Assembly: GCF_045528445.1 (NCBI RefSeq)
Contig: NZ_JBGQQU010000042.1
Coordinates: forward strand, 1-12,593
Length of the DNA: 12,593 nt
Direction of reading: 5' to 3'
DNA from: Desemzia sp045528445
GTDB lineage: Bacteria; Bacillota; Bacilli; Lactobacillales; Carnobacteriaceae
Both the position numbers and the translations under genes were made by a program. Shown in pieces: positions 5,965 to 12,467 of the stretch. Each line of letters opens with the position of its first letter. Position 1 is the stretch's first letter. The notes under the pieces were generated by a model. That model saw only the letters and a program-made list of their open reading frames with translations, made no database searches and was not told where the DNA came from.

Positions 5965-6075
5965 ATCTAAATTAAGTATACACCTAAAAGTTATCCAAAT
6001 CTACAAAGTCTGTTACTTTTAAGCAATTATTTTAATATCTCCTTAGACGAATTGATTAAAGGAGATGACGATAAG

Positions 6076-6432
6076 ATGAAAAGAGAAGTAACTATTGCTA
6101 AGATGAATCAATTAATGTTGGTTATTATAGGATCATTTGTTTTAACCCTCATTACTGCATCCTTATTTAAATACTGGGGCGATTTTTCTTTGATTTTGCC
6201 AGTTACTTTTATAGTAATCATGGTCAATGCTGCTATTAAACTTCAAAAGATCCAAGATAAAGAAAATCTAAAAACCTATAAAAAAATCTTAGATTATATG
6301 GACAATAGAGAAGTAAGAAATGATCCGAAAACACAAAACAGGAAGAGAATGAACTTAGAAAAATCTAGCTTGGCGATAGTAGGAGCTCTTATTGAGTTTT
6401 TCTTAATGTATGGCGTACTGTCGGTTTTCTAA
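6076..6432 (+). CDS. Small three-span membrane protein, unknown
   Basis: The open frame extends back to TTG 6052, but AAAGGAG at 6058-6064 lies ahead of ATG 6076, which gives a 118-aa protein. Three hydrophobic segments are visible: LMLVIIGSFVLTLITASLF, FSLILPVTFIVIMVNAAI and, at the C-terminus, SLAIVGALIEFFLMYGVLS. Between the second and third is a charged loop of about 45 residues rich in Lys, Asp and Arg. I do not recognise the family. It is divergent from the Rrf2 gene and shares its control region, including a repeat of the operator half-site, so co-regulation with the flavoprotein operon is possible. Repeat copy D begins 10 bases after its stop. Confidence 0.75.
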   Translation: MKREVTIAKMNQLMLVIIGSFVLTLITASLFKYWGDFSLILPVTFIVIMVNAAIKLQKIQDKENLKTYKKILDYMDNREVRNDPKTQNRKRMNLEKSSLAIVGALIEFFLMYGVLSVF

Positions 6433-6441
6433 ATCATCTTA

Positions 6442-6469
6442 ATACATGAAATTACATAAAGTCATGTAT
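6442..6469 (+). repeat. 28-bp dyad repeat, copy D
   Basis: Left arm ATACATGAAAT, centre TACATA, right arm AAGTCATGTAT. This is the cleanest copy, with perfect outer 8-bp arms ATACATGA and TCATGTAT. It lies directly after the small membrane-protein gene. Confidence 0.88.
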
Positions 6470-6542
6470 ACAAAAAAATGATTTGATAAGGTTCTTTTGT
6501 GAAAAAATAGTCCCACTTTTGTTTATTTTGATAGAGATATAG

Positions 6543-6598
6543 AAAAATACACTCCCAAAACTATGAACTATTTTGTTCAGTAGTGGGAGTGTATTTTT
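6543..6598. terminator. Bidirectional terminator between convergent genes
   Basis: AAAAATACACTCCCA (6543-6557) and TGGGAGTGTATTTTT (6584-6598) form a perfect 15-bp stem, and CTATGAAC and GTTCAGTAG extend the pairing inwards. A T-run follows on the plus strand and a shorter one on the minus strand. It serves the membrane-protein gene and the MerR gene. Confidence 0.85.
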
Positions 6599-6607
6599 TG
6601 AGAGCCC

Positions 6608-6628
6608 TTTTGTCCTAGCCTATTTTTG
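6608..6628 (-). repeat. AGGCTGGGACAAAA downstream motif, copy 2 (variant)
   Basis: The minus strand reads AATAGGCTAGGACAAAA just past the MerR stop. It differs by one base from the core at 4066-4087 and holds the same position relative to a gene end. Confidence 0.5.
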
Positions 6629-6636
6629 ACGTTCAT

Positions 6637-7359
6637 TCAGACATCCTCGTTCATTTGTCTTAATAAATATACGTATAACTCTGTTGTTAAACCGAATGAA
6701 AGATCTTTAGACGATTCTTCAGCATGAAAATAACCTGTCTTTTCGTATACATTTGGTAGTTCTTTATCAGTCATTGATATTAATTTTTTCCAATATGTCT
6801 TACAATAAATTACTTTAGGATGGGTAGAAGGAAATTTTTCTTTATAGGCTTCTTCTAAAGTAGTTATAAATTTAGACCATTCAGAATAATGTTCTTTCCA
6901 ACTATCTTTTTCTGTTACTAAAGTTCGCATTGAATTAAATTCTTGAATCGTAAAATGAGAATGTGCATTGGTACGATAAAAGGTAAGTAATTCTGCAAGT
7001 AGAGTAGAGTCAATAGCGGTATAGTCTGCTAATGTTTTTTCAAAATTTAACAGGTTATCTAGTTTTTTTTGTTGTGAAGAGATTTCCTTTTCTAATAAAG
7101 CACGTTGTACATATACGTACTCTGAAAGATAAATTTTATCTTTCAGAATAATTGTTTTAATTTCATCTAATGAATATCCTAATTCTTTTAAACCTAAAAT
7201 AATATAGAGTTGCTCTAAGTTAGTGATATCATAAATACGATGATTGGATTCTGTAATATTGTACGGTTTTAAAAGTCCTATTTCATCGTAATAATGGAGT
7301 GTGCGTATCGAAGCTCCAGTCATTTCTGATAATTCTCCAATTCTAAATGTTTCTTTCAT
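6637..7359 (-). CDS. MerR-family regulator with TipAS-like ligand domain
   Basis: A 240-aa protein. Residues 5-75 are a MerR DNA-binding domain: FRIGELSEMTGASIRTLHYY, DEIGLLKP, then the second HTH with LKELGYSLDEIKTII. A coiled coil covers roughly residues 78-110. The C-terminal 130 residues (WKEHYSEWSKFITTLEEAY through GLTTELYVYLLRQM) resemble TipAS-type helical ligand-binding domains. There is no metal-binding Cys pair, and the single Cys in YCKTYW makes a SoxR-like cluster impossible. The start overlaps the upstream Hsp33-like stop (ATGA, 7356-7359), so they are one operon. The operon promoter has the 19-bp spacer and dyad expected of a MerR target, which strongly suggests autoregulation. 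The inducing signal is unknown. Confidence 0.9.
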   Translation of the reverse strand: MKETFRIGELSEMTGASIRTLHYYDEIGLLKPYNITESNHRIYDITNLEQLYIILGLKELGYSLDEIKTIILKDKIYLSEYVYVQRALLEKEISSQQKKLDNLLNFEKTLADYTAIDSTLLAELLTFYRTNAHSHFTIQEFNSMRTLVTEKDSWKEHYSEWSKFITTLEEAYKEKFPSTHPKVIYCKTYWKKLISMTDKELPNVYEKTGYFHAEESSKDLSFGLTTELYVYLLRQMNEDV

Positions 7360-8174
7360 GAGCTATACTTTCCCCTTCCTAGTAATAACGATAATTCCTC
7401 TGGAGTATAGTGATATTTTTTCCCACAACTTGTACAAACCGTTTCTTCTGAACGTTTATTTTCAATTGAATCAATTAGGTCAGTGTGTGACCAAGACAAT
7501 AAAAGTTGTCCATACATTTCTTTTGTACAATAACATTCTGTAGTGAAAAAGAAATTTGTGAGGAATAGCCAATCTGCTTCAAACTGTTGCAAATGACCTT
7601 CTGAGTGAGAGAATTTTAGATTACTTATAATCTTTTCAACTTCTCCAACGTCTGCACCAGGTAATGCTTGAACCATATATCCTATCCAATGTCCTTTAAA
7701 AGAATGAGTGTAAAACGCAGTATCAATCTGTTCGCTTTGTTGAAAATAATGCTGAATTATCTTATCAGGATCAGTTTCATTAAATGGAATTGTGCTAGTA
7801 GATTGCCCAAAGTTATTGCTTCCTTGCGTTGCGGTTAATATAGCTTCTTTTTTCCTCATTAATTTATTTACAGATGTTTCTAAACTCGCTAAACGTTCTG
7901 AAGCTAAAATGTTTACAAAACCACTGCCCTCAATACTAATAGAAATTGTATTTGAAGTTCCTGGAAATTTCATTCGGATGCTAATACGTTGATAGTCATT
8001 GAGTAGCCCTTTCATTGAACACCCACTAATTAGCAACTTTGTACAGAATAGTTTAAATTCATCATTAGAATAATTAGTGACATGAGAAGGGACAGAGGCA
8101 CAAGGGATTTCTACTTTATAAATACGAACTGTTTTATTAGCTGTTAAAAATTTTTTTCCAGTTAAATTTTTCAT
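7356..8174 (-). CDS. Divergent Hsp33-like redox-regulated chaperone
   Basis: The best start is ATG 8174, with AGGGAGT at 8181-8187; the upstream ATG at 8198 lies inside the -10 box. The result is 272 aa against about 290 for typical Hsp33. The N-terminal domain reads KTVRIYKVEI, then FCTKLLISGCSMKGLL and ISIRMKFPG, the order seen in Hsp33. The C-terminus carries the zinc-type cysteines: Cys214-x-Cys216 (ECYCTKEM), a linker, then Cys247-x-x-Cys250 (CTSCGKKYHYTPEEL). In Hsp33 these four bind zinc and form disulfides on HOCl or peroxide exposure, switching on holdase activity. The protein is far from the housekeeping type in the middle region, so it is probably a second, specialised paralogue. 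It is first in an operon with the MerR regulator. Confidence 0.85.
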   Translation of the reverse strand: MKNLTGKKFLTANKTVRIYKVEIPCASVPSHVTNYSNDEFKLFCTKLLISGCSMKGLLNDYQRISIRMKFPGTSNTISISIEGSGFVNILASERLASLETSVNKLMRKKEAILTATQGSNNFGQSTSTIPFNETDPDKIIQHYFQQSEQIDTAFYTHSFKGHWIGYMVQALPGADVGEVEKIISNLKFSHSEGHLQQFEADWLFLTNFFFTTECYCTKEMYGQLLLSWSHTDLIDSIENKRSEETVCTSCGKKYHYTPEELSLLLGRGKYSS

Positions 8175-8193
8175 ATCTTCACTCCCTACAATT

Positions 8194-8224
8194 ACCATAT
8201 ACCGTTACGTAACGTTAGGTTCAA
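8194..8224 (-). promoter_or_regulatory. MerR-type promoter with 19-bp spacer and dyad operator
   Basis: On the minus strand: -35 TTGAAC (plus 8219-8224), a spacer of exactly 19 bp (8200-8218), and -10 TATGGT (plus 8194-8199). The spacer holds CGTTACGTAACG (8203-8214), a perfect 12-bp palindrome extended on both sides with one mismatch per side. A 19-bp spacer centred on a dyad is the hallmark of promoters that MerR proteins activate by untwisting. The expected transcription start is near 8187, leaving a leader of about 13 bases. Confidence 0.85.
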
Positions 8225-8237
8225 GTAAAAAGATCTA

Positions 8238-8256
8238 ATACACTAAATTAGATAAA
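8238..8256 (+). repeat. Decayed half copy of the dyad repeat
   Basis: ATACACTAAATTAGATAAA matches the left 19 bases of repeat copy A at 17 positions (CT in place of TG). The right arm is missing; the terminator of the GNAT gene starts there. Confidence 0.45.
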
Positions 8257-8309
8257 AGAGTGAGTAGTAAAAACCTTGCTAGCAAAAGTCTTTTACTACT
8301 CACGCTTTT
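8254..8309 (-). terminator. Terminator of the GNAT gene
   Basis: Arms 8254-8272 and 8291-8309 pair over 19 positions with one mismatch (core GTGAGTAGTAAAA), and TTGCTAGCAA lies inside the loop. The minus-strand 3' arm ends in CTTTTATC. It starts 10 bases past the acetyltransferase stop. Confidence 0.8.
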
Positions 8310-8318
8310 ACATGAAAA

Positions 8319-8802
8319 CTATAATTTTTTACTTAATATTTCTCCAGGCAATCCGTCAATTTCACATACAATTTCAGATATGAAACCTTGATTACTTAAT
8401 ATTTTTCTAGAAGCAACGTTTTCTGGATCAATGATAGCTTGTATTTTCTCTAACCCTAGTCGACTTGCTATCTCAATTAATTGATTTGCTACACCAGTTC
8501 CATAACCTCTTCCCCAATATTTTGGAAGTATCATATAGCCTATTTCTGCTTCGTTAGGTTGTTTTTCATTTAAAGTTAAATGAGCAAGTCCAATAAATTT
8601 TTGATCTAAATCTATAGATATTTTGTATGAACCATAATTGTTATTTTTTTTTATTATAGGTTACTAATTTTTGGAAATTTGTTTTGGCTTCTTCATAGGG
8701 AATAGCTCTTTCAGTGATTTGAGACATAACACGATCATTTGAAACAAGTTGATAATAATAGTCAAAATCATCTTCCTTAAACTTCAATAGATTTAATTTC
8801 AT
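8319..8802 (-). pseudogene. GNAT acetyltransferase, frameshifted
   Basis: The start ATG 8802 has GGAGG at 8808-8812. The first frame reads MKLNLLKFKEDDFDYYYQLV to TYNKKK and stops inside the A9 run (plus T9 at 8644-8652). With one base removed, translation continues as NNYGSYKISIDLDQKFIGLA, then EAEIGYMILPKYWGRGYGTG and a normal C-terminal end at 8319. The whole is about 161 aa, the usual length for RimJ/RimL-like GNAT enzymes. The acetyl-CoA loop GRGYGTG and the ENVASRKILSNQGF helix are intact. The substrate is unknown. As written, only an unlikely 71-aa fragment could be made from the second half. The homopolymer position means a sequencing error or phase-variation-like slippage cannot be excluded. 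Confidence 0.88.
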
Positions 8803-8847
8803 TAGGACCTCCAATTGAATTCAATAGTTACTCATTTAGTTATTGTT

Positions 8848-8853
8848 ATTATA
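8848..8853 (-). promoter_or_regulatory. -10 box for the GNAT gene
   Basis: A consensus TATAAT on the minus strand lies about 35 bases before the RBS. The -35 region is poor. Confidence 0.45.
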
Positions 8854-8895
8854 TCTCAGAAGTAAGTAATTAATACTCTATATTTTACACATACG

Positions 8896-8923
8896 ATACA
8901 TGAAATTGTATAAAATCATGTAT
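8896..8923 (+). repeat. 28-bp dyad repeat, copy E
   Basis: Left arm ATACATGAAAT, centre TGTATA, right arm AAATCATGTAT, with flanking CG on each side extending the dyad. A reverse-oriented fragment, ATACATGATTT, lies at 8969-8979. This copy is the last repeat before the sugar transporter operon. Confidence 0.85.
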
Positions 8924-9040
8924 CGAGAATTCTATGCGAATGGGGTTCTTTTTTGTTAGGAGTATTCAATACATGATTTCGTGTCATAGCATTCGAAATT
9001 ATGCATGCATTTTGAGGTTTTATAAAAAACTCACTACAAA
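8924..9040. other. Gap between the repeat and the transporter terminator
   Basis: There is no supportable gene here. An open frame starting at 8934 on the plus strand runs through the terminator and into the antisense of the permease, so it is not credible. Confidence 0.5.
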
Positions 9041-9043
9041 CAA

Positions 9044-9114
9044 AAAAAGCGAGAGGCCAGGGTATATGATTCCAAAATCAATTTTTGGAACACCACCCCT
9101 AGCTCTCGCTTTTT
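9044..9114 (-). terminator. Terminator of the sugar ABC operon
   Basis: AAAAAGCGAGAG and CTCTCGCTTTTT form the outer stem, with partial pairing of AGGG and CCCCT further in. TTCCAAAA and TTTTGGAA form an inner hairpin. The minus strand ends in a T-run. It lies about 20 bases past the last permease stop. Confidence 0.75.
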
Positions 9115-9133
9115 CTTATCCCAATACAAACAA

Positions 9134-9946
9134 TCACATCTTCAGCGACCCCGTCATCCCTTTCACAAACCCTTTTTGCATAAACAAGAATAAGATCAAG
9201 GTCGGTATGGTGGCGATGACGATGGCGATCATTTGCATACCGTTATTAGCTATGTAAGAAGCGGAAGACAAGCTGGAAATCAGCAATGTCATGGTGTACT
9301 TGTTTTCTGTTTGCAAGAAAATCAAGGGCAACAAGTAACTGTTCCAAGAATTCATAAACGCATAAATAGCGGCCGCAGCGTAAGTAGATTTCATCATGGG
9401 AAAAACGATTCGGAAGAAAATCGCATAATTGCCGGCACCTTCTATTTTACTGGCATCGATGATTTCATTTGGAAAAGATTTGAAGCTTTGCCTGAAAAAG
9501 AAAATCAGGAATAGATTATTGACCGCCGGAAGAATGATGGCCAAATGTTGGTTGACCAATTGCAAGCCGGCCATGATCTTGAACAGCGGAATAACGAGCG
9601 CTGCCAGTGGAATCATCATAAACAGTAAGATGACGGTGTAGATCCATTCACTTGTTTTAGTTTTAAACTTTTCAAAGCCAAAAGCTGCCAGCGAGGTGAC
9701 CAATAAACTGAAAACAACGGTAATGCCCGAGATCTTCAGCGAGTTCCACATAATCAGCGGAATGTTGTATGCACCCAGTAATCCTTGCAAATTGACCCAC
9801 AACTGATTTCCAAAACTCAGTTTTCCTTCTGCGATTTGATTGGTCGTATTGGTAGCACCTGCAATCATCCAATAAAAAGGAAAAATCGAAATAAAGGAAC
9901 TGATGATCAGAAAGGCATATTTCAATACACTGGTTAATTTTTTCAT
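9134..9946 (-). CDS. Sugar ABC transporter permease, MalG type
   Basis: A 270-aa inner-membrane subunit with six hydrophobic spans, beginning YAFLIISSFISIFPFYWMI. The EAA loop that contacts the ATPase reads DASKIEGAGNYAIFFRIVFP at about residues 165-185. Length and pattern fit the second permease of CUT1 carbohydrate importers. The start ATG 9946 has GGAGGAGG just upstream. It is the third gene of the operon. The substrate cannot be told from the permease. No ATPase gene follows, so it probably uses a shared MsmK/MalK-type ATPase encoded elsewhere, as many Firmicutes do. Confidence 0.92.
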   Translation of the reverse strand: MKKLTSVLKYAFLIISSFISIFPFYWMIAGATNTTNQIAEGKLSFGNQLWVNLQGLLGAYNIPLIMWNSLKISGITVVFSLLVTSLAAFGFEKFKTKTSEWIYTVILLFMMIPLAALVIPLFKIMAGLQLVNQHLAIILPAVNNLFLIFFFRQSFKSFPNEIIDASKIEGAGNYAIFFRIVFPMMKSTYAAAAIYAFMNSWNSYLLPLIFLQTENKYTMTLLISSLSSASYIANNGMQMIAIVIATIPTLILFLFMQKGFVKGMTGSLKM

Positions 9947-9975
9947 CTTTCCTCCTCCCCTTTCATTGGCAAATG

Positions 9976-10863
9976 TTAGTCTCGGTTAGATATTTTCAAT
10001 TGAATAATCGACAAGACAGCGATGATCACTACCAACGCCCAAGATAATGTAGCTGAATAGCCAAAGTTGGACGTATAAATAAAGGAATGATTGTAGATCA
10101 ATTGTGCTGCAGTCAATGTCTCATTCGAGGGACCGCCGCCAGTTAAGTTGACAACTTCATCAAATAATTGAATGGTCCCGATCGTTGAAGTAATGGTGGT
10201 AAAAACGATCACTGGTTTCAATTGTGGGATAACGACTTGGAAAAATTTCTGGAAGCCGTTAGCACCATCAATATCCGCTGCTTCCAACGTGTCGTCTGAG
10301 ATATTTTGCAGACCCGCCAGATAAAAAATCATATTGTATCCTGTCCAACGCCAGCAAAGTGCAATAATGACGGTCACTTTTGCCCAGAAAGGACTGTTTA
10401 ACCAGTCAATGGGGTTTTGAACGATCCCGATACCCAGTAAAGCGTTGTTGACGATCCCTCCGATTTGAAACATCATTTTAAACAATACCGCATAAGACAC
10501 CAGAGACGTCACACAAGGCAAGAACAGAGCTAATTTGAAAAAAGTACGGCCCTTTAGGTTAGGCGTGTTCAACAGGAAAGCCATCAATAAGCCTAAAATT
10601 ACCATAATAGGCACCTGGAAAATCAAGAAAGTAAAATTATTCATCAAGGCTTTTAAAAAAATATCGTCTTGAAACATCCGTAGATAATTCCCAAATCCTA
10701 CAAATACCGACTGCAGGCCTTGCATGCTGTGCAGTGAAAGGTACAGGGAATAAAAAATAGGATAAAGAAGGAAGATGCTGCTTAACACAACTGCAAAAAC
10801 GATAAATTTCCAGACGTCTTGTTTTTGACGGCGAATGCGTTTTTCTTTCGGATGAGCCTTCAT
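9976..10863 (-). CDS. Sugar ABC transporter permease, MalF type
   Basis: The open frame can start at GTG 10881, but GGGGAG precedes ATG 10863 by six bases, which gives 295 aa starting MKAHPKEKRIRRQKQ, a basic cytoplasmic head. Six spans follow. The first is FIVFAVVLSSIFLLYPIFY, and the EAA loop is LEAADIDGANGFQKFFQVVI. These are the standard features of the first permease in CUT1 importers. It forms a heterodimer with the next gene product. It lies between the broken binding-protein gene and the second permease with short gaps, so it is in the same transcript. Confidence 0.92.
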   Translation of the reverse strand: MKAHPKEKRIRRQKQDVWKFIVFAVVLSSIFLLYPIFYSLYLSLHSMQGLQSVFVGFGNYLRMFQDDIFLKALMNNFTFLIFQVPIMVILGLLMAFLLNTPNLKGRTFFKLALFLPCVTSLVSYAVLFKMMFQIGGIVNNALLGIGIVQNPIDWLNSPFWAKVTVIIALCWRWTGYNMIFYLAGLQNISDDTLEAADIDGANGFQKFFQVVIPQLKPVIVFTTITSTIGTIQLFDEVVNLTGGGPSNETLTAAQLIYNHSFIYTSNFGYSATLSWALVVIIAVLSIIQLKISNRD

Positions 10864-10899
10864 CTTCATCTCCCCTTTCACCCTATCCAGTAGTTTTAA

Positions 10900-12216
10900 T
10901 TATTCTCCAACTTGCATCGTATAGTTTTCTTCCGCTTTTTCCAGCATTTCGTCTAGTGTTAAATTGCCGTCAAAGTAGTCCTGCAGCACAGAACGCAAAG
11001 CATCTACAGCAGCTTGAGTATTGTTTCCATAATCCACTCCCGGAATCTCAGCCATCCAGTCCGAGAAGTCTTTGTATATTGGAGCGTCATTGAAGAACGG
11101 GTCTTCGAATTGGTAAGCTTCTCCACTTTGTGAGGGCAAATAAGTTCCTACGGCGCCGTTTTCAACTAAAATATCTTGATAGAATTCATCATTCCCGGCA
11201 AATTGTGTCTTCATAAAATCGATGGCCAGATCTTTATTCGGCGAGTCTTCTAAAATGACCCAGCTGGCTCCTCCTAAGTTCGAATAAGGAGTGGCGTTAT
11301 CGACTGTTTCCAGTTGCGGCACGTTTGTATATGCCCATTTGCCCGCTTGGTCTTCTGCAGAACGAATCGTAGCTGAGAACCAGATCGCTGAATTGACAGC
11401 TGCCACCTCTCCGCTCGTAACAGCTCCAATACCTTCAGGAGCAAAATAATCTACCGGTTTGGCCAGTTCGTTTTCTTCGATGGCTTTCAAAATTTCCGCC
11501 ATTTCACGTACAGCAGGATTGTCTTTCAAGTAAATCTCTCCATTTTCATCAAAGTACCATAAACCTGCAGATTGCATGGCCATTTGAATGTAATGAGTTC
11601 CTCTGTTTGGAATAAATGCCACGAACCATTTGCCGGTTGCTTCTTTGACATCCTTCCCAATCTCCACAAATTCAGACCACGTCAAATCCTGCATAGCTTC
11701 CGGTGTATATCCCGCTTCTTCCAAGTAATCTGTGCGGTAATACAAACCAGCTGAACCAGAATCGAACGGAATAGCCTAAACACCATCATCTTTCGTAGCA
11801 TTTTCTACTTTGTATTCGGCAAATTGTGAAAAGTCAATCTCGCTAGACAATTCAGCAAATTTACCCTCGTAATTCGTAATGTAGTTTTGTACGTCGTAAT
11901 CATCCATCAGCATAATATCGGGCAATCCTTCAGATACTCCTGAAGTAAATCCTGAAACCAATTTTTGTTTGGTATCTTCGTTAGACATCTCGACAACATT
12001 GACGGTCACATCTTCATGGCCGGCTTGTTTGTAATATTCAGCTGCTTTCTCTGCGATAGGAATATTGAAGTTTGTATCCCAAGCCCATACAGTGATGGTA
12101 TTGTCGTCTCCACTAGCAAAATCTTCAGGGTTGGCTTCTGGCCCGCCCGTACATGCTGCTAATAAAGATGCGCTAAACAATCCAAAAAAAAGTACCCCTA
12201 ATTTCTTTTTCATCAT
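10900..12216 (-). pseudogene. Sugar-binding lipoprotein of the ABC operon, amber-interrupted
   Basis: Two adjacent frames are one gene in the same frame. The first runs from ATG 12216 to TAG at 11776-11778; reading through gives KDDGV-stop-AIPFDSGSAGLYYRTDYL, the conserved region where family 1 binding proteins have a tyrosine, tryptophan or similar residue. The whole is about 438 aa, the normal size. The signal peptide ends in LLAAC with Cys22 as the lipid site. Later parts (WSEFVEIGKDVKEATG, GGASWVILEDSPNKDLAIDF) are typical of CUT1 substrate-binding proteins. The start is well set by AGGAGGG. Without suppression only 146 aa would be made, which cannot bind sugar. A restart at ATG 11745 would lack a signal peptide. 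The ligand is unknown. Confidence 0.88.
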
Positions 12217-12467
12217 CTTACCCTCCTATAAAATTATTCTTGTTGATTTGATACACTTAGAAATATGAGTTAGTTTGGTTGCTGCTTGATCGAAGATGTA
12301 TTTTTAGAAGAAAAAAACTCTTCCCAACCTTTTTATCGGCTTGCAAAAGAGCGGAATTGTATACGTTATCATTTGTTAAGCTTATTATATAGTGACGCTT
12401 AGATAAAACCAAATGATTCGTCTCTGGCAGTTGGTACAAGGTAGTGACAGGCCCGTTACTTGCGATA
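12217..12467. other. Intergenic region and 3' exon of the group II intron
   Basis: It contains the binding-protein RBS (AGGAGGG, about 12221-12228), a likely minus-strand terminator, and, from 12467 leftwards, the sequence following the intron's 3' splice site (TATCGCAAGTAACGGG). Of three minus-strand frames, one stays open through the terminator and is doubtful. I cannot tell whether the intron interrupts a gene. No clear cre site or -35/-10 pair was found for the transporter. Confidence 0.5.
12311..12351 (-). terminator. Likely terminator upstream of the transporter operon
   Basis: On the minus strand CTCTT pairs with AAGAG, and inside it CAA-CC pairs with GGTTG around a bulged G; seven T residues follow. 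It would end a transcript coming from the intron side. Confidence 0.5.

Noticed and set aside
6052..6075. TTG 6052 as start of the membrane-protein gene
   Set aside because: The RBS AAAGGAG lies downstream of this codon and serves ATG 6076.
7301..7992. Open frames antisense to the MerR and Hsp33-like genes
   Set aside because: Both lie fully within strong coding genes on the other strand and have no start signals.
1083..8923. The 28-bp repeats as a CRISPR array
   Set aside because: Spacing is 1-3 kb rather than regular short spacers, and no cas gene is present.
1083..8923. The 28-bp repeats as integron attC sites or canonical dif
   Set aside because: No RYYYAAC/GTTRRRY core and no match to the Firmicutes dif arms; only length and layout are similar.
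8934..9257. Open frame of 107 codons on the plus strand
   Set aside because: It crosses the operon terminator and continues antisense to the permease gene; there is no RBS and the protein is low in family-like features.
9233..9872. Short frames overlapping the permease gene on both strands
   Set aside because: Their apparent protein sequences are out-of-frame readings of transmembrane coding sequence.
12217..12420. Catabolite (cre) site for the sugar operon
   Set aside because: No convincing TGWAAnCGnTnWCA-like match was found in the region upstream of the binding-protein gene.
12257..12439. Open frame of 60 codons on the minus strand
   Set aside because: Starts at TTG without an RBS and runs through a likely terminator. 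It may be partly exon sequence but cannot be supported as a complete gene.
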